Below are positions 28,145 to 37,230 of a DNA stretch of 64,000 nt, in pieces. The translations under genes were made by a program, and so were the position numbers. Position 1 is the first letter of the stretch, and every line of letters starts with the position of its first letter. This DNA is from Cyclobacterium lianum (lineage in GTDB: Bacteria > Bacteroidota > Bacteroidia > Cytophagales > Cyclobacteriaceae): assembly GCF_900143075.1 (NCBI RefSeq), contig NZ_FRCY01000006.1, positions 237,959 to 301,958 on the forward strand, read 5' to 3'. Under the pieces are notes generated by a model. The model saw only the letters and a list, made by a program, of their open reading frames with translations. It did not search any database and was not told the DNA's origin.

Positions 28145-29593
28145 TCAACCCGGTGGGTCGGCCTGGCTGACTATCGGAAATCCACTGGCTTGCCAATCAT
28201 CAATTCCACCTTCCAGATGGTATACATTTTTAAATCCGGCTTTTAGAAGCTGATCAGCAGCCTTGGCCGAGCGCCCCCCTACTTTACAGTAAACCATAAT
28301 AGGCTTGTTCTTTGGCAGTTTGGCTATGTTGGCGCCAAAATCCTCTTTGAGAAAATCAATATGACTGGCATCGGATATCATACCCTGGTCCACTTCTGCC
28401 TGTGTGCGTACGTCCAATATGAGCGGATCCATTGCTGCTTCTGCGAGAGCAAAAGACTCCGCATCCAAAGCAATGACCGAGCTTTGATGCTCGTGAAAAG
28501 AGGATGTCTGCAGATTTTTGGCGGAGAAAGCCGGATTGATCCGGCTATAGGAATTGTCCGGAAACCTTACCTGATAAGCACCTTCCCACCTGGGGTCAGG
28601 AAGATAATAATCCGTGCTGATCAACTGTGCACCACTTTCAAATGCCTTTTCCATGCGCCGTGTGTCTTTCATCCGGGCCTCCCGTGTATCGGCATCTGCC
28701 CGGGTCCTAACCAGAAATCCCTTTTTGACCAAATCCCTTATCTGTGCCTCCTGCCCCACAGGATCGTTGAGAATAAAGATACCGGCCATGGGGTGATCTT
28801 CCGGAACCGTTACAAAAAACACAGCGCTTTCTCCCGCGGCCTGGCTGGAAAGATATGTCTTGGTTTTTTCCTCCTTCTCATCGAGTACCCAGACAAATTT
28901 GCCCTTGGCCGCCTCCAGATCCGGCCATCCTTTCTCGGTTAATGCCTCTTTCAGGCTGCGCTGAGTTCCGGAAATATCCACGGGTCTGATCAGCTTTTCG
29001 GCTCCAAGTTTTGCCATGATCACCTGATCCAGCAAGCGAAAGGCTTGCTCGTCAAAAGCCAGTGCTTCTGCGAAGCCCCGTTGGGGGTAATTCTGATCCT
29101 TGGCATTCAAGGTGATGAAGACAGGAAGATGATTGGGATGTAAATCCGACCAGTTTTTGAGTTCTTCAAGATAATCTGTCAATAAGGGATGGTGACTACT
29201 GTAGTCAATGTCCTGTACGTGAAAAACCTTAAATCCGGGCTCATCAAACCCTTCAGGCAACTTTTCACCGGTAAGCTCAGCTCCCATGGGGCTACTGAAC
29301 CGGCCACCTTCAGGATCATGATAGACATCCAGCTCCAAAAGGCGCAAGCCCAGGTCCAACTGTTGCCATATTCGTGGATGGCTGTAATCCAAACCAGCAG
29401 CCAGATCAGGGTTCTCCTTGCTGATCTGATCCATCACCTTATCGGGTACAGCTTGCTTGTAGCTGTTATGGCTACCGATCAGTTGGATGTGGTTGATCTG
29501 TAATGACACCGGATCGGCGGAAGGTTGCTGACCGCAAGCCCAGAATAACGAAAAAACGATAATAAGCAGCCCTCTACAATACATTTGCTCCAT
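28145..29593 (-). CDS. Phospholipase C1-like lipoprotein fused to a rhodanese domain
   Basis: A 482-residue lipoprotein (signal ending LFWAC, Cys20). Residues about 30-360 match the calcium-dependent phosphoinositide phospholipase C-like family: NHIQLIGSHNSYKQ carries the catalytic histidine (His42), and LLELDVYHDPEGGRF with KVFHVQDID carry metal-binding acidic residues. From about residue 375 a complete rhodanese domain follows: PLILDVRTQAEVDQGMI, then the active-site loop YCKVGGRSA with Cys436, and LEGGIDDWQASGFPI. Family knowledge supports phosphodiester cleavage for the first part and sulfur transfer or a protein-binding role for the second. The combination is unusual. The protein should sit on the periplasmic side or cell surface. 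Its neighbours (branching enzyme, EEP protein) suggest no obvious pathway. Confidence 0.85.
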   Translation of the reverse strand: MEQMYCRGLLIIVFSLFWACGQQPSADPVSLQINHIQLIGSHNSYKQAVPDKVMDQISKENPDLAAGLDYSHPRIWQQLDLGLRLLELDVYHDPEGGRFSSPMGAELTGEKLPEGFDEPGFKVFHVQDIDYSSHHPLLTDYLEELKNWSDLHPNHLPVFITLNAKDQNYPQRGFAEALAFDEQAFRLLDQVIMAKLGAEKLIRPVDISGTQRSLKEALTEKGWPDLEAAKGKFVWVLDEKEEKTKTYLSSQAAGESAVFFVTVPEDHPMAGIFILNDPVGQEAQIRDLVKKGFLVRTRADADTREARMKDTRRMEKAFESGAQLISTDYYLPDPRWEGAYQVRFPDNSYSRINPAFSAKNLQTSSFHEHQSSVIALDAESFALAEAAMDPLILDVRTQAEVDQGMISDASHIDFLKEDFGANIAKLPKNKPIMVYCKVGGRSAKAADQLLKAGFKNVYHLEGGIDDWQASGFPIVSQADPPG

Positions 29594-29632
29594 GGTATGT
29601 CATTTGTAAATATATCGAAACTTATTAAAAAA

Positions 29633-30610
29633 TCAGCCCTTTGTAGAAAACTCCGCCCATAAAGGCAGATGGTCCGATATCCTCCAGGACATTTGAAAGG
29701 GAGATAATTTTCTGTGCTTCAACAGATGGGGTCCAAAATCGAATATTCCACCTGTCAGATATTTGATAGAAAGCCGGGGGATGTGCAGGTGATTTTCGAA
29801 CCAGGCAATCTGTGAATAAAATTTGGTTTGGTTGTCGATAAGGGTTCTTCTCACATGCCAGAGATCCTCCGGTACAGTAAGGCCGGTAGAGACAAAAGCT
29901 TCGTAGCGCGGGTCGCCTAAACGGTCTATATTAAAGTCTCCCAATACTACCAGACTCTGATCAAAGGACTGCATACTGATGGCCCAGTCCTTCATCCATT
30001 CGGCTATGGCTTTCAGTTCGCTCTCCCTGTCGGAAAGCACTCTCCCATACAACACATGCATGCTCACCAGCACAAAAGTCTTGTCCTGGACTTTAAAACC
30101 TACCGCATAGGGTGTGCGGGCAAACTGCCTGGAAAAGGCTCCGGCTTTGATCCTGGCTATCTTTTCATTGGGTACCACCAGCTCGCAGGCCAGTCCGGAG
30201 AGCTTCACTTTTCTGGTGTCAAATAAAAAGCCAAGGCGCTCGCCATTACCCTCATTCCCGCCCGATACATCGGTAAGAATAAAACTCCAGTGGTTACCCA
30301 ATACTTTCAGCATGTGTCGAAAGGCCTTGATATTTCCCTTAATTTCCTGAATGGCGACAATATCAAAGCGGGCAATAATCTGGGCTATGGAAAGTAGGGA
30401 ATGCAAATCCCTTTTTGGAGAATCACCATCACCAGCCTCCCATTTTTCGGTAAGGTCAGCAAAAGTACGGATGTTCCATGTAGCGATGAGGATGTTGTGA
30501 TCCAGCTTTTTAAAGGGCAGCTCCAGGTCCAGAACCTGATTTAAAGCCGAGATTTCCTGCGAAACTGCAGCAGGTGGCTCTTCTAAAATCTTCACTACTT
30601 TATGGCCCAT
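29633..30610 (-). CDS. Endonuclease/exonuclease/phosphatase family protein
   Basis: A 325-residue protein of the EEP fold (DNase I / AP endonuclease / inositol phosphatase superfamily). The metal and catalytic motifs are all present: LIATWNIRTF (Asn), VAIQEIKGN (Glu), SMHVLYGR (His region), VVLGDFNIDRLGD (Asp-Asn) and SDHLPLWAEF (Asp-His). No signal peptide is visible, so it is probably cytoplasmic. The family cleaves phosphodiester bonds in DNA, RNA, phospholipids or sugars, and the exact substrate cannot be inferred. It ends 39 bases before the phospholipase-like gene starts, so they may share a transcript. Confidence 0.88.
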   Translation of the reverse strand: MGHKVVKILEEPPAAVSQEISALNQVLDLELPFKKLDHNILIATWNIRTFADLTEKWEAGDGDSPKRDLHSLLSIAQIIARFDIVAIQEIKGNIKAFRHMLKVLGNHWSFILTDVSGGNEGNGERLGFLFDTRKVKLSGLACELVVPNEKIARIKAGAFSRQFARTPYAVGFKVQDKTFVLVSMHVLYGRVLSDRESELKAIAEWMKDWAISMQSFDQSLVVLGDFNIDRLGDPRYEAFVSTGLTVPEDLWHVRRTLIDNQTKFYSQIAWFENHLHIPRLSIKYLTGGIFDFGPHLLKHRKLSPFQMSWRISDHLPLWAEFSTKG

Positions 30611-30758
30611 AACAGGATAGAATGAGGGGTTCAGGTAAAAGTAAATCCGACTAAAAATAAGCTTTTCAGGCTGGATAAAAAAATAAAAGTGAAACTGAAC
30701 CGTCTCTTGTCTGATAAAAGTTCCCTGGACATGAAAATATCAGAAATCTTCTTTCCTG

Positions 30759-32036
30759 CTACAACAGGAGCCATCGCAATGTGGCTATCAATAGCCCAAC
30801 CAAACCGCCCACTACGGCACCGTTCAGACGAATGTACTGCAAGTCATTGCCAACTTTGTCCTTGATTTGCAGCATGATCCCTTTATCGTCCAACTTACCC
30901 AGACTACTTCTCACCATATTCCCCAATTCCGGATGATACTGATGCACCAATTGGCTCACGCTGGCTCTGATCCACTGGTCCAATTTCGCTCTGCTTTCCT
31001 CATCCTCTCTAAGTTCCTCCAGAAACCGGATCACCTGGTTTTGAATAAATTGCATGAGAGGACTATGTATGCCTGACAACTGGACAGCAATGCTATCCTT
31101 CCATTGACCCAACAATTCAGAAATGATCCCCCTGGTCTTGTCATTCAATATCCAATTTTGCTTCAGGCTATGCAGATAGGCCAGGGACCGGGCCTCTCCT
31201 GTTTCCAGGTTTGTGGCAAACTCCAGCAGATACTGGTCCATTTTCTGACGCAGCGGATGGTCGGGATCATCTTTGGTTTCGGCGACCAGGACCAGTGCCA
31301 GATCAAGAATTCTATCGGTAAGCAGGTCAGGGTCTATTCCGCCGGTTTGTTTGCCCAGCCAGACTGCAGACCGTTTCACCCAGTCCTTTTTGGCGTAGGC
31401 GTTCAGTGCTTCCTTCAATTTATCCAATACCAGCGTCCTGGTCTCAGGCTCTTGTATGGAAAGGGAAAACTGATGCAGCGCCATACTCATCAGTCCCTGG
31501 TGCCTCTTTTCAGAAATGGTTTCACGCAGCCATCGGCCCAATGGCCCCGCAATATCTACATGGTGTAGCCGGTCTTTCAGAAATTTCTGAATAATCACCG
31601 GCAACCTGGGATGGTCCATTTCTCCGGCAAAGCGCAGCAGAACAAGCCGGATAAAATCAAGCAATTTCCCGACATTCTCCTTTGTCTCCAGGGATTTCAG
31701 CAGGGAAGTTGCTATCTGAACATTCGCCAGCCTTTCGCGCAACACTTCCGGAGAAAGCCATTTGGTGGCCACCAACTCTACAATGCCTTCAGTCAGCTTT
31801 TCCCTGTTCTTTACAATGATATTGGTATGCTTTCGAACATAAGGAATGGGTATTTCATAAAACAGCGCACTCACCGCAAACCAATCTGCCAGGCCGCCAA
31901 TGGTGCCGGCCTCGAAGCCGGTGGTCAATATCCGCCAAAACGGTCCTTCCACCCAGCCTAAATGTAAGGATGCCTCCAAAGATATGAAACCGGCTATTGC
32001 CAGGAGAAGTGAATAGATTCCTACGTTACTTTTCAC
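30759..32036 (-). CDS. DUF445 family membrane protein
   Basis: A 425-residue protein of the DUF445/YjiN family, starting with GTG at 32036. Hydrophobic helices lie at both ends (LLLAIAGFISLEASL and the last 25 residues VVGGLVGLLIATLRWLLL), with the family signature GFEAGTIGGLADWFAVSALF after the first helix and a long helical, probably coiled, central region. No enzymatic motif is known for the family. The last residues of both ends would hold the coil at the membrane. Function remains unknown. Confidence 0.88.
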   Translation of the reverse strand: MKSNVGIYSLLLAIAGFISLEASLHLGWVEGPFWRILTTGFEAGTIGGLADWFAVSALFYEIPIPYVRKHTNIIVKNREKLTEGIVELVATKWLSPEVLRERLANVQIATSLLKSLETKENVGKLLDFIRLVLLRFAGEMDHPRLPVIIQKFLKDRLHHVDIAGPLGRWLRETISEKRHQGLMSMALHQFSLSIQEPETRTLVLDKLKEALNAYAKKDWVKRSAVWLGKQTGGIDPDLLTDRILDLALVLVAETKDDPDHPLRQKMDQYLLEFATNLETGEARSLAYLHSLKQNWILNDKTRGIISELLGQWKDSIAVQLSGIHSPLMQFIQNQVIRFLEELREDEESRAKLDQWIRASVSQLVHQYHPELGNMVRSSLGKLDDKGIMLQIKDKVGNDLQYIRLNGAVVGGLVGLLIATLRWLLL

Positions 32037-32595
32037 ACAAATAGGTAAATTTATTTGAACTCAAAAAAACCAAATGGAAGACGCTTCGCTTTTTGTTCCT
32101 GTCAGCTTACGCCAGAGATAAAGGTAGCCTACATCTTTTTAAAAGAAAACTTTCCAGGTGTACCCCAGCATCCTTTTTCTTCATAACCAGCACCGGTCCC
32201 TGGCTTTCTTTTGGCTTTAGCCCAAAATATGCAGTGCCAACCTGTTTTGAGCAAATGCCGCTACAACTCCAGTCGCAAGCTTACTTGTTGGCAGGCCTGG
32301 ACTGAATTTCCTACCGTTTACACCCTCCCTGAAAACCGAGACTGACGATTCAGGTTTCTGACAGATACCGGTCAACCGGTAGGTAGGCCAATTCCATTGC
32401 TCTCCGTTATATACAGATGCCCACAGAAATGGGTAGAAAGATATAGATAAGCCATTTAATTTCTCTAATTTTACTGTCAGTAGGGAAGCGATATAAGGGT
32501 ACATTTTTTTACCTGAATGGAGCAGCATCTATTTTTAAAATAGGACAAGCGCTACGAACAAAAGAGCTGATGAATAAAAGCCCCCAAAGATAATC
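32037..32595. other. Intergenic region between divergent genes
   Basis: About 560 bases between the DUF445 gene (reverse) and the histidine kinase (forward). Frames of 70 and 103 codons exist, but their translations have no domain and poor composition, so I do not call them. Promoters for both flanking genes should be here; near the DUF445 start I see only a partial match (CTATTTGTG on the minus strand). Confidence 0.35.
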
Positions 32596-33975
32596 ATGTG
32601 GGAACAGTATCGAAAGTTTATTCTAAAAACCTGTCTTGACCCATACCAGCCCTCAGGGACCTTGAGTTATTGGAGAGATTACCTATTCGTTTCGGCACTC
32701 GTCTTTGTCCTGCCACTGTGTACCATTGCGGTTATTCCCGGACTCTATCTCTCCTATAAATCTGCTTTTTGGGCGCTCATGCTTTTTGATGGATTGGCCT
32801 TCTTCGGTCTTATGCTGATTGCAATCGTCCCGGGCATACCATTGCCTGTCAGAAAGTGGATTTTTATCGGGATCACCTATCTGGCTGGTATTTTTCTGAT
32901 TTACTTTCTGGGTAATTTCGGCCCAGGTTTGCTGTACCTGCTTTCGGTTTCGATATTCATGTTGCTGGTATTGCCTGACAAGTATGCCTTCCTGAGTTTT
33001 GCCCTGAATCTGGCGTCCTGTGTATTCTTTGGATGGATGATTTATCAGACAGATCTCCAGCAGAATTATTTCTCGTCCACCGTCGATCTCCAATCCTGGA
33101 TCGCCATAAGCGCAAACCTCATTTTTTTAAGTGCCATGTTTTCTATTTTGATACCTAAGCTTTTCAAAGGCCTGCGGGAAAGTCTGGAGGAGCAAAAATC
33201 ATTGGAAAAAGCGCTCACCCGGCAAAAGGAAAAATTGAAGGAATCTCTGGCAGATACTGAGGTAAAAAATAAGGAGCTGGAACATTTTACCTATGTGGCT
33301 TCGCACGATCTACAGGAGCCGTTGAGAATGGTGACCGGCTTTCTTCAGTTATTGGAGCAGAAGTATACCCACCTGCTGGACCAGAAAGGCAAGACTTACA
33401 TCAAATTCGCAGTAGATGGAGCGCACCGCATGCGCCGTCTGATCCTGGACCTCCTGGCCTACTCCAGAATTGAGAAAACCGGTAACGAGCATGAAACGGT
33501 AGATTTTAACCAACTCCTGGCTGAAATCAAACTTACCTTTGAGCCGGAAATAAAAAAACTAAAAGCTGAAGTCACCGGCGACTCATTGCCGGTGGTTCGG
33601 GGACCTTCCAGCTTCTATTTCTTATTGCTGCAAAACCTTATCGGCAATGCATTGAAGTATACAAAACCCGGCGTTCCTCCCCAGATTCACCTTGGCGTAG
33701 AGGACTGCCAGCGGGAATGGCAGTTCCATTTGAAAGACAATGGTATCGGAATCGATCCGGCTTATTTTGAAAAAATCTTCGTCTTGTTCCAGCGCTTGCA
33801 TCATCGCGAGGCTTATGAAGGTACCGGGATAGGGCTGGCGATAGTCAAAAAAATTGTTACTAACCTGGGTGGCAGTATTTGGGTAGCGTCAAATCCCGGT
33901 GATGGGACCGTATTTTATTTCACCTTGCCCAAAAACGATTCGCCGGAAGAAGGTCAGCCCTTGTTGCGCACATAG
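32596..33975 (+). CDS. Membrane sensor histidine kinase
   Basis: A 459-residue kinase. About six hydrophobic helices fill residues 28-190, with no separate extracellular sensor domain. A coiled stretch (EEQKSLEKALTRQKEKLK) leads to the HisKA domain; the phosphorylated histidine is His237 in YVASHDLQEPLRMV. The ATPase domain has the N-box NLIGNALKYTKP, the G1 box DNGIGIDPAYFEKIF, and the F/G2 box GTGIGLAIVKKIV. The family phosphorylates a response regulator, but none is encoded here, so this is an orphan kinase. Its 3' end overlaps the convergent NYN gene by 22 bases. Confidence 0.92.
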   Translation: MWEQYRKFILKTCLDPYQPSGTLSYWRDYLFVSALVFVLPLCTIAVIPGLYLSYKSAFWALMLFDGLAFFGLMLIAIVPGIPLPVRKWIFIGITYLAGIFLIYFLGNFGPGLLYLLSVSIFMLLVLPDKYAFLSFALNLASCVFFGWMIYQTDLQQNYFSSTVDLQSWIAISANLIFLSAMFSILIPKLFKGLRESLEEQKSLEKALTRQKEKLKESLADTEVKNKELEHFTYVASHDLQEPLRMVTGFLQLLEQKYTHLLDQKGKTYIKFAVDGAHRMRRLILDLLAYSRIEKTGNEHETVDFNQLLAEIKLTFEPEIKKLKAEVTGDSLPVVRGPSSFYFLLLQNLIGNALKYTKPGVPPQIHLGVEDCQREWQFHLKDNGIGIDPAYFEKIFVLFQRLHHREAYEGTGIGLAIVKKIVTNLGGSIWVASNPGDGTVFYFTLPKNDSPEEGQPLLRT

Positions 33976-34691
33976 ATCAACTTGTACTTGCCCTTTTGGT
34001 TTTCCCGCTGGTCGATTTCGAATTTACTGATAGAGTTGATCAGGGGCGTTAATTTTTGAAAACCATAATTCCTCGAATCAAAATTAGGTTGCTTTTTCTG
34101 CAAAAGGTTGCCTACATCGCCCATAAATGCCCAACCATCGTCGTCCGCCAGGTCAGATATGGTTGAAGCGATCAGCCGTATTAGCTTGGGATTAATTTTA
34201 TCGACCTGCGGCCTCTCTTTCCGAACCTCCTTGCTGTCATCTGTACCATCAGCATCTTTTTGCAGGATTTCCAGGTAGATAAACTTGTCGCAGGCTACGA
34301 TAAAGGGGTCCGGAGTTTTCTTCTCTCCCATTCCGATGACCAGCAAGCCAGCCTCCCGAAGGCGGGTAGCCAGTTTGGTGAAATCACTATCACTGGAAAC
34401 CAGGCAAAATCCATTTACCTTTTCGGCGTAGAGTATATCCATGGCGTCTATGATCATGGCAGAGTCGGTGGCATTCTTGCCTGAGGTATAGCCATATTGC
34501 TGAATGGGATTGATTGCGTTTTCGAGCAATACATTTTTCCATTTCCCCAACTGCGGCCGGGTCCAGTCTCCGTAAATTCGCTTAATGGTAGGGTTTCCAT
34601 ATTTGGCTACTTCCTCCATCATTTCCTTCACCTGATTGGATGGTACGTTGTCTGCGTCTATAAGCACAGCAATTTTTAGGTCGGCTTGCAT
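33954..34691 (-). CDS. NYN domain protein with C-terminal OST-HTH-like domain
   Basis: A 245-residue protein. Residues 5-150 form a NYN (PIN-like) nuclease domain of the LabA/DUF88 type: AVLIDADNVP at the first strand, KNATDSAMIIDAMDILY in the middle and FCLVSSDSDFTKLATRLREAG at the third acidic site provide the conserved aspartates of a metal-dependent RNase. Residues 165-240 resemble an OST-HTH/LOTUS RNA-binding module (LIRLIASTISDLADDDGWAFMGDVGNLLQ). The likely role is RNA processing, though most bacterial members are uncharacterised. It is alone in its transcript and converges with the kinase gene. Confidence 0.88.
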   Translation of the reverse strand: MQADLKIAVLIDADNVPSNQVKEMMEEVAKYGNPTIKRIYGDWTRPQLGKWKNVLLENAINPIQQYGYTSGKNATDSAMIIDAMDILYAEKVNGFCLVSSDSDFTKLATRLREAGLLVIGMGEKKTPDPFIVACDKFIYLEILQKDADGTDDSKEVRKERPQVDKINPKLIRLIASTISDLADDDGWAFMGDVGNLLQKKQPNFDSRNYGFQKLTPLINSISKFEIDQRENQKGKYKLIYVRNKG

Positions 34692-34759
34692 ACGTATTTA
34701 TTAAATGCCAAAAATCCTTCGCTGCGCAAAAGTACGATACTTTTCAGCAAACTACTGCA

Positions 34760-35620
34760 TTATTTGACAATCAATACCGGAAGATGCTTATCTGAGGCGA
34801 TCAGTCTTTCTGCTACCGAGCCGATCAGCAATGTGTCATCATCTGTTTTTCCTTTGTTACCTATTACAATCAGGTCTGCCCCCTTGCGGATAGAATAATC
34901 ATAAATGCTCCTGCTCACCGGTACGTCCTCTCCTTTGATCAGCTCAAGATCTTCTTCCAGCCCCACTTTCTTTTTAAGCTTGGCATAATTCGAAATGGCC
35001 TTTTTTTCAAGTGCTTCCTGAAATTCGGAGGGTTTGCGTATGTATGGAAAGTATTGCATGCCTACTTTTAACACATGCAGAGGTAGAATCACGGCCCCGG
35101 TATGCCTGGAAAGAATTTTGGCCATTGACGCCAGGTCTTCGGAGTAATCCGAAAAATCAAGTGGTAAAACAATCTTTTGTATAGACGCTTTTGAGGTCTC
35201 CGGAATGAAAAGGGTATGGGAGGAAGTAAGCCGAACCACCTTGCTACTAAAAATACCGGTACCCCCATGGATCGATTTCTTCGCCAGCAGTACCAGATCA
35301 AATTTCTGCCCGTCTACCCATTCTACCAATTGATCCAATTGCCCGCCAGAGTAGACCTTTACCTTGATACTGCTTTTTCTCTCGTTGAAAACCGTTTCTA
35401 CTTTTTCCATGGCTTCCTCTTCCAGGATTTCATTCAGCGATTTATCCAGATAGGGTAACATGTCACCGATTTCCTTGGAGACCTCTTCCAGGGCTACAAA
35501 ATGGATCAGGGTAAGTTCTTTAAAATCAAACTTTTCGTCCAGTTTCTGAATGTAGTGCAAAAGCAATTCGTCCAGGTCGGACAGATCTATAAACAGGCCT
35601 ATCTTTTTTAGCTCTTTCAT
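34760..35620 (-). CDS. Universal stress protein with two Usp domains
   Basis: A 286-residue tandem UspA protein: domain one runs over residues 5-145, domain two over 150-286. Each starts with a short strand (IGLFIDLSDLDELL and KIVLPLDFSDYSEDLASMAKIL). The C-terminal half has the ATP-binding signature GNKG...GSVAERLIASDKHLPVLIV, while the first half has a weaker one. Its ATG overlaps the BCCT transporter stop in an ATGA, so translation is coupled. Usp domains commonly sense nucleotide state and regulate neighbouring transporters, so a link to osmolyte uptake is a reasonable inference. Confidence 0.9.
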   Translation of the reverse strand: MKELKKIGLFIDLSDLDELLLHYIQKLDEKFDFKELTLIHFVALEEVSKEIGDMLPYLDKSLNEILEEEAMEKVETVFNERKSSIKVKVYSGGQLDQLVEWVDGQKFDLVLLAKKSIHGGTGIFSSKVVRLTSSHTLFIPETSKASIQKIVLPLDFSDYSEDLASMAKILSRHTGAVILPLHVLKVGMQYFPYIRKPSEFQEALEKKAISNYAKLKKKVGLEEDLELIKGEDVPVSRSIYDYSIRKGADLIVIGNKGKTDDDTLLIGSVAERLIASDKHLPVLIVK

Positions 35621-37218
35621 GATTTTTTTTCTTTTTCCAGTTTTTTCATAATCACATCTGACAATCGTTTTTCGTAAGATTTACGATCCAGTTCTTTATC
35701 ATATTGGCTGAGACGGGCATACTCCTGCTGCAATCCCTTTTGCAGAGAATAGCACATCACTACCAATATTACCAGAAATGGCAAGCCGGTGGTGATGGCA
35801 GCGGTCTGCAAGGCTGTCAAGCCTCCACCGATCAATAAAACGGCCGCCACCGCACCTTCGGTCGTGGCCCAGAACACCCGCTGTCCTACCGGAGCATCCA
35901 GCTTCCCTCCTGCAGTAATGCTATCGATCACCAGGGAGCCGGAATCAGAAGAGGTCACAAAGAAACTGGTCACCAACAGGATCCCGATGATGGATCCGAT
36001 ACCGCTAAAGGGGAAATTTTCAAGAAATACAAACAAGGCAAGGGAAACATCCTCGGTGATGGTCTCTGAGAGTACGTGGCTGCCGCTGGCCAGTCCTTCC
36101 TGCATGTCCAGAAAGATAGCGGAACCACCCAGAGCGGTAAGCCACAGGAAGGTCAGCAAGGTAGGTACCAGTAAAACTCCAAAAATAAATTCCTGAATGG
36201 TACGTCCCCGCGAGACGCGCGCAATAAACATCCCGACAAATGGGGACCATGAAATCCACCAGGCCCAATAAAAAACGGTCCAGTCGCCCTGCCAGCCATT
36301 ATCCCGGTAAGCTTCTGTCCAGGTTGAAACCTCTATGATACTGGTGAGGTAGTTTCCCATGTTCTGGACAAAACTGCGAAAGATAAATAAGGTGGGGCCC
36401 ACGATAAGCACAAAAATCAATAAAATCGCGGCGATTCTCACATTCCATTGACTGAGGAATTTGACTCCCTTATCAATGCCTGAAATCACAGAAATGGTAG
36501 CAATCAATGTGATACCGGTGATCAGTAATACCTGTACGGTTACGGTGTTTGGAATTCCAAAAAGGTAAAAAAGGCCGCCACTCACCTGTTGCACCCCCAG
36601 CCCCAGGGAAGTAGCGAGGCCAAACAGGGTCGCCAGCACGGCGAGAACATCGATGACATTGCCCATCCAGCCATTCATCCGTTCTCCAAGTAAAGGATAG
36701 AAAACCGAACGAATGGTAAGGGGAAGCTTGCGGTTATAGGTAAAGAATGCCAGAGACAGCCCTACCACAGCATAAATGGCCCAGGCGTGAAAACCCCAGT
36801 GCAGAAAGGTAAGGTTCATTGCTCTTTCTCCGGCTTCCAGAGTAAATGCATCCCCGTAAGGTGGAACAGCATAGTGGTAAACCGGCTCGGCTACCCCCCA
36901 GAACAAAAGCCCTATGCCCATACCGGCACTGAACAGCATCGCAAACCAGGCGCCTGTAGAAAATTCCGGTTGGGCCTCCTTGCCCCCCAGACGAATGGCA
37001 CCATACTTACTGAATCCGAGAAAAAAGCAAAAGATGATAAAGGTATTGACCGCAATGATAAACAACCAACCGGTTTTGTCGGTGATGAAAGTTTTCATAT
37101 CGGTAAAAACCAGGGCCATAGGTTCGCCGACCCACAAAGTAACGCCAATAAACAGGACGATTAAGGCTACTGAGGGCCAAAATACGGGTGCATGGATGTC
37201 AAAGTACTTGTTTTTCAT
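35617..37218 (-). CDS. BCCT family betaine/choline/carnitine transporter
   Basis: A 533-residue secondary transporter with 12 hydrophobic segments. The family's tryptophan-rich signature is visible as WAWWISWSPFVGMFIARVSRGR, and HWGFHAWAIYAVVGLSLAFFTYNRKLP marks the region of TM4-5. The short cytoplasmic C-terminal tail is highly charged (YEKRLSDVIMKKLEKEKK), as in osmosensing members such as BetP. The substrate could be glycine betaine, choline or carnitine. It follows a porin gene by 12 bases and overlaps the Usp gene by 4, forming a three-gene operon. Confidence 0.94.
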   Translation of the reverse strand: MKNKYFDIHAPVFWPSVALIVLFIGVTLWVGEPMALVFTDMKTFITDKTGWLFIIAVNTFIIFCFFLGFSKYGAIRLGGKEAQPEFSTGAWFAMLFSAGMGIGLLFWGVAEPVYHYAVPPYGDAFTLEAGERAMNLTFLHWGFHAWAIYAVVGLSLAFFTYNRKLPLTIRSVFYPLLGERMNGWMGNVIDVLAVLATLFGLATSLGLGVQQVSGGLFYLFGIPNTVTVQVLLITGITLIATISVISGIDKGVKFLSQWNVRIAAILLIFVLIVGPTLFIFRSFVQNMGNYLTSIIEVSTWTEAYRDNGWQGDWTVFYWAWWISWSPFVGMFIARVSRGRTIQEFIFGVLLVPTLLTFLWLTALGGSAIFLDMQEGLASGSHVLSETITEDVSLALFVFLENFPFSGIGSIIGILLVTSFFVTSSDSGSLVIDSITAGGKLDAPVGQRVFWATTEGAVAAVLLIGGGLTALQTAAITTGLPFLVILVVMCYSLQKGLQQEYARLSQYDKELDRKSYEKRLSDVIMKKLEKEKKS

Positions 37219-37230
37219 ATAACTGTATTT

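Noticed and set aside
32217-32528. 103-codon reverse frame between DUF445 and the kinase gene
   Set aside because: No recognisable domain and uneven composition, and it would fill a region expected to hold two divergent promoters.
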